Positions 56,524 to 64,000 of a stretch of 64,000 bases of DNA are shown here, piece by piece (position 1 is the first letter of the stretch; every line of letters begins with the position of its first letter). The notes under the pieces are model-generated. The model did not search any database, was not told the origin of the DNA, and saw only the letters and a list, made by a program, of their open reading frames with translations. This stretch comes from Notospermus geniculatus (taxonomy: Eukaryota; Nemertea; Pilidiophora; Heteronemertea; Lineidae). The stretch is from positions 29,466 to 93,465 of the forward strand of contig NMRB01000233.1 of assembly GCA_002633025.1 (NCBI GenBank), read 5' to 3'. Both the position numbers and the translations under genes were made by a program.

Positions 56524-56780
56524 GGGAGTAAGAAATAAAAGTGGAAAATAAGAAGTGGGAAATTTTGGAATTTTGCGCGAATTTTTTCACTTTCTTAAAT
56601 TGGGAGGAAATTTTTTTCCCATTTTGAGAAATTTTCTTAAAATGACATCATGACATTTTGTCCGATTTTTCGGGCGATATTTCTCAAAATTTCTCCCAAT
56701 CTGAGAAATTGAAATACATGTACTCGTGCAAAATGCCAAAATATCCCACTTCTTATTTTCCACTTTTATTTCTTACTCCC
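56524..56780. mobile_element. 257-bp inverted-repeat element
   Basis: GGGAGTAAGAAATAAAAG to CTTTTATTTCTTACTCCC, with about 45 bases of near-perfect TIR and further pairing (TTTCTCAAAATTTC) inside. Confidence 0.9.
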
Positions 56781-57035
56781 TTTCGCTCTTTGAAGGGAGC
56801 GAGGTATGATAATTGCTGATATGCTCAGGAACCCTGATGACAGGGTTGAGGACAGATAGGTGGTATTCTAGGTATTTTTCATTAAAAACTACATGTATTT
56901 CAACTGCATGCCCCCAGACATATGACATGTCCTAACCCGCCGGCCATGGAGGATGTCCTTTATGGTCTGGTTGGCGCGTTGGCCTCCGAGCTTGAAGTTA
57001 AAACGTCGAGCGTGGATGGGAGATAAGTGTGATAG
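56781..57035. other. No gene seen
   Basis: No supported feature. Confidence 0.5.
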
Positions 57036-57190
57036 AATCTAATGCCCCCAGCCTCCTGATGTCCCCCTGTATTGTTCGTCACAGAATTAAGGGTCTTGGT
57101 GTCTCTGGAATCCATTTCAATGGTGCCGCTTAATCCGTAAATGTATTGTTGGGGGGCATCACATATCGCCGGGGACCAAACTCTACAACA
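57036..57190. mobile_element. GTGTGATAGAATCTAATG family copy
   Basis: Shares its terminus and a GCCGCTTAATCCGT segment with 46300-46466 in complement. A stray terminus with CTTACACC is also seen near 57440-57463. Confidence 0.5.
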
Positions 57191-58994
57191 GTGCCCATTT
57201 TCTCCACTACGTTACAGAAATCAGACACTGTCAGCGATCAGTCGCCGCCATGTTTGACCGCATCACGCCTCCTAATGGAGTTACCGTTAGGAGCCTGATC
57301 ACAATTGGTAGATACATGTATTTTTCCATTTAACCTTCCGCTACACTACTTTTCAAGATGGTAACCTTCGAACGATGCTAGAGGGTGTTGGTTAAACCTC
57401 GTCCCAAGACCCTCTAGTGCCAAGATTAGATTGGCCGGGGACATTAGATTCCCTTACACCGGCGCATTCGACAACCCCTGCGGCTTACAGATCACCGTAT
57501 TTACCGCTCACAGCGTGAAGGCTTTGAGTAACACCAGCTGGGAATCAAGTCACGATGTCTTAATGAGAAACTCATTGACCGAGTTCGTTGATTCGCTGTA
57601 GCTGTGCGAAATCACAAAGAACCGAATCAAGTGTCGCTGAGTTTTTCTGACCGATTCAAATTCTGTCCTTAAGAGGTTGGTGAAGCAATTAACTCAGAGT
57701 GACTCTCTCGTGATTAGATTAATAAATTTACTCTAATGATTGTTTAAAGTCGAAACGTTCAAAAGGAACCGGAAATGAAGGTGAAGCATGGTTCGCTGGT
57801 CATCAGTACTCAGCCCTATCTCCACCATCATGGCCTACCGTGTGTTTGTACTACCTCATACTTCGTACGCACAAACCCATGGAGAACTTCGCCAGGATTT
57901 CTGTTTCTCTCGCAACTCGACACACTTGACACTAGCGGCGAAATATCGTGCCTCATTTCACCACTAGCGTAGGTGGAAGGCCGTCATTTTGGATTTTGCC
58001 GGCGCGCATGTAGAAATAGTTCGGTCGGCCTAATCGCACAATTCTTTCTAATTAGTATTCAGTTCATTTCTAGTACCACTTTTTATCAACACGAAGTCCT
58101 TTTAGTCTGAAAATATTCGCCTTGAACCCAACAGCACCACTTTTCAACATCATCTATCATCTAGCGTAGATGCCACTGGGTTGGCGGTGACACGGCTGGC
58201 CTGTTCACGATCGTTAAAAACCTTTACCAAAATGTAGTAATCTGCACTACGTTCAAGATGGAAACCTAGCACCTGCGCTAGTGGTGTTATAGAAGATAAC
58301 GCCATCTAGTGTCAAGTGTGGCAACTCGAGTTGCCGTGCACCAATCAGAACACTTGTTAGCCAACCTCGCTGCCAGGTTGGCACCAAGCCAGCTAAACCA
58401 ACCGCTGTGTATTTTGTGGTTGGAAACTTTTAGGAACGAGGATGGTCACAAATTGTCCAGCCATTCTATCAGTTGCGATTGACCACTACTCGCATGAGCT
58501 ATGCGCTGTTGAACAAAAATAACGAAATTTTCTAAAACAGAAAAGGTAGATGTACAGAAAGGCTGACGTGGTATTTAGAAATGTTCAGATTTATTGGAAA
58601 TGTTTATGATCAATGATAAAAAACGGTTATTATAAAACTAACAGCGGGATTCAGACCACAAACAGGAACATCCGGTTGGAAACAGCTTCCCACAGCGAAG
58701 TTCGTCAAGGGCTTGTGTGAGCGTAGTCGGAGGGCGGAGCGATGTCACAACCCTTGGTAGTCAAGATGTATCTCCACATCACAGTCGGTAGTATTGACGG
58801 ACCGGAAGTAGTCACGCTGGACATGCGCAGGAGGTTGTATATTCAACCATCTGTAATGTAGTCTCGTGCCACCAGACTCTTGCAATTTCCAATAAATTTC
58901 CAATTTTAGAGTCTGGTCTATATGGTTACTTTGACTTGGAACCATCATGGCGGACAATCTACCGACGATGACGTAGAACACAACTACACTGCAC
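57191..58994. other. No recognised gene in 1.8 kb
   Basis: TTTTCAAGATGG.AACCT motifs with short inverted CTAGCG..CGCTAG-like repeats recur near 57352 and 58256, and also at 52806, suggesting a decayed small repeat family. The 168-codon minus-strand frame at 58745-59251 has no recognised domain and crosses a GCATGC repeat. Confidence 0.4.
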
Positions 58995-59037
58995 TGCATG
59001 CATGCATGCAGCATGCAAAAAGCATGCAGCATGCGAG
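58995..59037. repeat. GCATGC cluster
   Basis: At least five overlapping or spaced GCATGC palindromes in 43 bases. Confidence 0.9.
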
Positions 59038-59835
59038 TAAAACTGCAGCCAACGTCACCAACTTTTGAGACCCATGATGCAGTGGTAGTGACTAGCCAAT
59101 CAGCGAAGCTCCCCTTATTTTGAATCATCGGAATAAGGTCACTGACCCAATTACAGTGAGAATTGCGTTCTGTGCGAGACCCTCGGTCTGACGACCTCGG
59201 AGTATGAACGAGCGGCTGGTTGCGCGAGACTATCTGTAATGTTGTGTACATTGTACATGTACCTACCTGTCTGTCCCGACAACTGTATTACCACTGTTCT
59301 CACCTCAGAGCTGTTACTGATTGATCGATTTGAGCTGCTACAGCTGCTACGAACGTAAAAAAACACTTTTTCTGTTGAATCTGTACGTTTGAGTCGAAAA
59401 TCATCACTGATCGCGGTTTCTACTCACATCTGTGTCAAGCGCCAGTTATCTGATCCTCTGCCAAAGAAAGGGTTTAAATGTCCCCTCAGGGAGCAGGGGT
59501 ATCATCCAAATCCTTTTATGTCCATTATTCGCGAAATATCGAATGAAATCTAAATATCCCATTCTGTTTGGACGTAAAACCAACCGAGGTTGTGTTTGCT
59601 ATGGGAAAATGAAAGTTTACATTCCTTGTTTTAGGTTTCAAGCTGGATACATCTCAAAGAACTCCGCTGCGGCTTGAAAAATTGAATTAGAGAAAGTTTA
59701 GACGTTTGTAACGGGATATTTAATTCATCTGGAAACTCATCACCAAACGATATGTTAGGAAAAAGCTCTCTTCGGATGAATAGCCACAGAGACGTTTGAA
59801 ACATGTAGTCTTTTGGAACTCTGCCAACAAGTAAG
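59038..59835. other. No gene seen
   Basis: No supported feature. Confidence 0.5.
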
Positions 59836-60540
59836 GAGCGTGCATTGAGTAAGGTTTGTGCCTCGGGTGTAAGGAAGCTGCCTCGAGTGTAAGGAACCTG
59901 CCTCGTCGAGTGTAAGGAACCTGCCTCGTCGTCGAGTGTAAGGAACCTGCCGCGAGTGTAAGGAACCTGTCTCCAGTGTAAGGAACCTGTCTTGAGTGTA
60001 ANGAAGAAACCAGCTTCGAGTGTACAAAGGAACCTGCCTCGTCAACTGGAAGGAACCTGCCTCATCAACTGGACGGAACCTGCCTCGTCAAGTGGAAGGA
60101 ACCTGCCTCGAGTGTAAAAAGGCACCTGTCTCATCAACTGGAAGGAACCTGCCTCGAGTGTAAAAGGACCTGCCTCGTCATCTGGAAGGCACCTGCCTCA
60201 TCAACTGGAAGGAACCTGCCTCGTCAACTGGAAGAAACCAGCTTCGAGTGTACAAAGGAACCTGCCTCGTCAACTGGAAGGAACCTGCCTCATCAACTGG
60301 ACGGAACCTGCCTCGTCAAGTGGAAGGAACCTGCCTCGAGTGTAAAAAGGCACCTGTCTCATCAACTGGAAGGAACCTGCCTCGAGTGTAAAAGGACCTG
60401 CCTCGTCATCTGGAAGGCACCTGCCTCATCAACTGGAAGGAACCTGCCTCGTCAACTGGAAGAAACCAGCTTCGAGTGTACAAAGGAACCTGCCTCGTCA
60501 ACTGGAAGGAACCTGCCTCGAGTGTAATAAGTGTTTGATA
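59836..60540 (+). repeat. Minisatellite with a 228-bp higher-order period
   Basis: Units of about 20-24 bases of the forms AAGGAACCTGCCTCGAGTGT and GAACCTGCCTCGTCAACTGG. From 60003 a block of 228 bases repeats: CCAGCTTCGAGTGTAC begins at 60010, 60238 and 60466. A single N sits at 60002. Confidence 0.95.
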
Positions 60541-61014
60541 CATATGTACCAGCGACAGGAACCGAAAAACTTTCTGGCTTCGAACATGTAGGAATGAGTA
60601 ACTAGTGCTTAATCATGCTTGATATAACTAGCCACATGGTGCACATACAGACCTCGAATCTATAAGGTAACAAGCACGATTCATTTCCTGATAGCTTGAA
60701 TAACAAAAACATGTTTTCTACGCCGCTAGATTTTTCTTACACTTTCAAATCACGTCCAATGCACTTGAATAATTTCTGGTGCACTAAAAAAGGATTCAGA
60801 GCGGAAACCTACGTGTAGGTGATTCCCGCAACCTATATGCTATAGAGACTGGTAATTTGCTTGCAATCGCTTCCATACGCAATAGGTAGGCATTTGTTTT
60901 TTGTTTCCAAAAATTGCTGGAAAATCACGTACTGCGCAGACATATTTTCTGTCCGAAGCGGACTGAATTGCTTGTGGTTTTATCTTTTATTTCTACCATT
61001 GCTTTTATTTGCAT
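60541..61014. other. No gene seen
   Basis: A 74-codon plus-strand frame from 60914 runs into the TTAA element and is not called. Confidence 0.5.
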
Positions 61015-61939
61015 GAATATCTTGATTCGTACAAACGTATTAAAGGAGTTAGACGCCGAAGTTGTAAACGCTCACTCACTGGTTCTCTATCCACGGACGC
61101 CTGCGGTGCTGCCACCTATTGTCGGTGATATGTACTGACGTGAATATTGTGAGTGAGTTGCATCGGACCGGGAACCAGTCTAACGATCACGGGTGCTGCC
61201 ACCTGCACGAAGGAATAAAACTAGTTTGCCGACCATATTTGTAAACAAACCAGCTTGTTTACAACTTCGGCGTCTAACTCCTTTAAAACCTAAAAGACAA
61301 ATCCCTGAAGATTACCAAAGGAATTAAAGGGACTCTATAGAGAGCTAGCTATTAGGCTCATATCAGTGCGGTTGCTTCATCACAGGTGGCGCTCGCAACT
61401 AACAACCTACCAATTTGGTAGACTGGTACCCGGTCTTCTGGGCAGCTTGCATTCGAAGACCGGTGAAAGCAAATGATCTAAGCCGGATTCCCGGCTAGTG
61501 ACGTCATTCTACAGCTCCAAGAGCAATAGACTGACGCCGAGCTAAATATAGACCAACGGGCGCCATGATGGTTATGCATTTGCTTGCGTCTGTCCTAGTA
61601 TTTTTAATCAGGACATTGTTCGGTCTACCAATTTGGGCTCAAATGTTGATGTTTAGTGTATTTTACTTGCAATTTGTCAGAGTTAGATTCCCATGCCAAC
61701 CAATAATAATAAAGCACATTAAAATATCTATGAGCAGGCTGCCTGTAGAGTCCTTAATTTGAATCCTGACGTTTCTAGACGGACTTTTTTAATCTTGAAA
61801 ACGACGTTCTAATCTGTGAGCGTATGGTTTCTTGCACATCCTCAATCTGTGCACACAATCAGTAGAGATGAATAATGCATACCCCTCTGCCTTATCTTTC
61901 ATGATTTACAATGTCTATTTTTCTTCAAGTGATTGAGAG
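61015..61939 (+). repeat. Duplicated segment, copy 1 (with two extra blocks)
   Basis: Matches 62866-63331 apart from a TTAA-flanked element (61044-61282) and 218 bases (61419-61636 or equivalent) missing from the other copy. Ends at a single N at 61940. Confidence 0.92.
61044..61282. mobile_element. 239-bp MITE with TTAA target duplication
   Basis: TIRs AGGAGTTAGACGCCGAAG and about ten more bases. TTAA at 61040-61043 and 61283-61286. The paralogous position 62888-62891 has a single TTAA with identical flanks, so insertion is directly supported. Fits piggyBac/Kolobok-type non-autonomous elements. Confidence 0.95.
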
Positions 61940-61940
61940 N

Positions 61941-62584
61941 TCATGAACACCCCACGGAGGGCCCCAGCTGTCCATGCAAGAGGCATGGTGATTCTAGGCC
62001 CGCCAAGGACATGGTCTGTCCTTGTGACTTGTTTATTGACATTGCAAATGACAGGAATTGCACTTAGCGAAATCATGGCCAAAAAGCCCAGGTCCAATAA
62101 ACCAATAATGAACCAAAGACGGTCGTCTAGACGGGCATTAGTTTACTGCGACACGCTGTACAATGCCTACGCCCCTACCCATGCATGACGTCATGACGCC
62201 CTGCCCTGTACATACACACATGTAATGAACCACACTTACTTTACAATACATGGCTAGAGTGTCCAATTATGCTCTCAAATGCTGGGAAATGGCGATATTT
62301 CGGTGCTCGCTGCTAAAAACAACAGCTAGGCCTAGGCCTACGGTCCGCTATTTTATCGCGTCCCCACTGCAGGACGTTCCTACGGTCCTGTTCGAATGCG
62401 CAGTCACTTGGAAGAAGTGGTATTCGAGGAATCATGACTTCTGGCCAGTGAATTCACCACTCACAATGATATCCCCAATCACAAATCGGCGGGACAGCTG
62501 CAGTTCACAGGGATGCGGCGAGCGACATGAGCGTCAGTTGCACGCGTGTGACAACATGACGTCATATAAACCCAGGTTTCCGCG
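61941..62584. other. No gene seen
   Basis: Frames of 81 and 112 codons have no recognised domain. The stretch begins right after the N. Confidence 0.45.
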
Positions 62585-62710
62585 ATAAACGTAAACCTTA
62601 CGACAACGTTATTTTTCGTACTACACATTAACCAGATTTTATATTGCACTTTCGGTACAAAAATGACGTTGTCGTTAACGTTTACGTTTATCGTTTGATT
62701 TCGAAGCCCT
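62585..62710. mobile_element. AATCAAACGATAAACG-family MITE, left-truncated
   Basis: Starts inside the left arm (GATAAACG) and ends GATTTCGAAGCCCTA. Confidence 0.85.
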
Positions 62711-62712
62711 AA

Positions 62713-62864
62713 TAGGGAGTTTCAGAAATCTAACGATAAACGCTAACTTACGACAACGTTATTTTTTGTACCGAAAATGCAATATAAAATCTAGTGAATG
62801 TGTAGTATGAAAAATAACGTTGTCGTAAAGTTCACGTTTATCGTTTGATTTCTTAAACTCCCTA
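62713..62864. mobile_element. AATCAAACGATAAACG-family MITE, complete
   Basis: TAGGGAGTTTCAGAAATC to GATTTCTTAAACTCCCTA, 152 bp, adjacent to the previous copy. Confidence 0.9.
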
Positions 62865-62865
62865 A

Positions 62866-63331
62866 TATCTTGATTCGTACAAACGCATTAAAACCTAAAA
62901 GACAAATCCCTGAAGATTACCAAAGGAATTAAAGGGACTCTATAGACAGCTAGCTATTAGGCTCATATCAGTGTGGTCACTTCATCACAGGTGGCGCTCG
63001 CAACTGACAACCTACAATTTCGGCTCAAATGTTGATGTTTAGTGTATTTTACTTGCAATTTGTCAGAGTTAGATTCCCATGCCAACCAATCTGGGTAATA
63101 CAGCACATTAAAATATCTATGAGCAGGCTGCCTGTAGAGTCCTTAATTTGAATCCTGACGTTTCTAGACGGACTTTTTTAATCTTGAAAACGACGTTCTA
63201 ATCTGTGAGCGTATGGTTTCTTGCACATCCTCAATCTGTGCACACAATCAGTAGAGATGAATAATGCATACCCCCCTGCCTTATCTTTCATGATTTACAA
63301 TGTCTATTTTTCTTCAAGTGATTGAGAGACA
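62866..63331 (+). repeat. Duplicated segment, copy 2
   Basis: Short form of 61015-61939, joined at its left edge directly to a MITE. Confidence 0.92.
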
Positions 63332-63553
63332 TAAATATGCCAACAGAATGAGTGGCTTAAAGAAAAAGACTGTAGAATTACAACATTATTCATGAGGAGA
63401 TGTTGACTAAATTGTTGACTGCTGTTCTGGTTGTCTATCACATGAAGTGGTGTAACGTCGCAACGAAATCGAATAGGATCTGCGATGAGATCTCAGGTAA
63501 GCGGTCCATACACGCGCAATATTATTGCACAATATGAGGCACAAAATGGGCAA

Positions 63554-63686
63554 TAGGGAGTTTTCGCAAAGCCCCCGAAACGCCAACGCGAACGCCAAAC
63601 CCATTGTTCGATGCCGCGAAGACAGCACCGAAACAAAAGGGTATACGTTCGCGTTGGCGTTTCGGGGGCTTAGCGAAAACTCCCTA
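63554..63686. mobile_element. TAGGGAGTTTTCGC-family MITE, copy 4
   Basis: Complete, ends TAGGGAGTTTTCGC and GCGAAAACTCCCTA, with GCGTTGGCGTTTCGGGG in the right arm. Confidence 0.92.
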
Positions 63687-63690
63687 ATAA

Positions 63691-63805
63691 TAGGGAGTTC
63701 GCCAACGCGAACGCCAAACCCATTGTTCGATGCCACGAAGAGAGCACGGAACAAAAGAATAGACGTTGACCTTGGCGTTTCGCGGGCTTTGCGAAAACTC
63801 TGTAT
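63691..63805. mobile_element. TAGGGAGTTTTCGC-family MITE, copy 5
   Basis: Tandem with copy 4 after four bases; the left arm has lost the TTTCGCAAAGCCC part. Confidence 0.88.
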
Positions 63806-64000
63806 TATTGCCAATCTTTCTTCTACCCATCATGCCAGGAACACGTGCCCCTATTTTGGGCCCCATATTGTGCATTATTGATCGTGTGTCGGCCGCTTTA
63901 CAGTGAGTTTTGTAACGGCCCGGTCAGGCCTACGACAGCGTTATAGTCAACACGCCTGAGGTATCCAAATCGCCAGCCAGCCAGCGAAATCGGCTGTTGT

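Larger units (their letters stand above)
63522..63879. mobile_element. Inverted-repeat element filled by two MITEs
   Basis: Arms 63522-63552 and 63849-63879 pair (ATTGCACAATATG with CATATTGTGCA). Almost all of the interior is the two TAGGGAGTTTTCGC copies below. Confidence 0.7.

Noticed and set aside
58745-59251. 168-codon minus-strand frame
   Set aside because: No recognised domain, crosses the GCATGC repeat, and no start or splice context supports it.
1-64000. CRISPR arrays, operons, prophages or bacterial mobile islands
   Set aside because: The tandem arrays lack the spacer-repeat pattern, and the introns, LINE and SINEs show animal DNA.

Overview
The window looks like animal genomic DNA, probably from a marine invertebrate and possibly a deuterostome such as an amphioxus, hemichordate or echinoderm. 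The evidence is a spliced exon of a peptide G-protein-coupled receptor with good GT and AG sites, a CR1/jockey-type LINE, tRNA-derived SINEs, and a very high density of short inverted-repeat transposons (MITEs and foldback elements). ACATGTAC-like motifs are frequent. There are no operons, ribosome binding sites or compact gene arrays. The species cannot be fixed from the sequence. A 407-base N gap (30448-30854) and eight isolated single Ns look like scaffold joins.

Protein-coding content is sparse. From the left: the first coding exon of an acidic, zinc-finger-like protein (2913-3275, minus), cut off at a single N; a 5'-truncated LINE reverse transcriptase just upstream of it on the same strand (3486-5636, minus, 716 codons open); and one internal exon of a neuromedin U/pyrokinin-like receptor (9107-9634, minus, phase 1 at both ends). 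I found no partner exons for the receptor in the window, so it probably lies in a large-intron gene or is an isolated fragment. Two further possible exons (near 51892-52046 and 52915-53160) are weak. Nothing else reads as a convincing gene.

The rest is a layered set of repeats. At least thirteen inverted-repeat families occur two or more times, and there are about fifteen single foldback elements. Several are nested, and in some cases a related copy elsewhere in the window gives the pre-insertion site. The clearest are a TTAA-flanked element at 61044-61282 (empty site at 62888), a 1.15 kb element at 49748-50899 inserted in a repeat whose unbroken relative is at 22306-22682, and an element at 42507-42701 flanked by a 9-bp duplication. 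Target duplications suggest several superfamilies: 5 bp (hAT5-like), TTA (Harbinger-like), TTAA (piggyBac/Kolobok-like), 9 bp (Mutator-like), and an unusual 13 bp for the TTTTGGTTCCC family. Tandem arrays include a 28-bp array carrying a CCAAT box in nearly every unit (38733-39030) and a minisatellite with a 228-bp higher-order period (59836-60540). The right end (61015-63331) is a dispersed duplication whose two copies differ by an insertion and a 218-bp deletion or insertion.

The genes do not form a pathway that can be read here. The main interest is the transposon stratigraphy and the two orphan coding exons.
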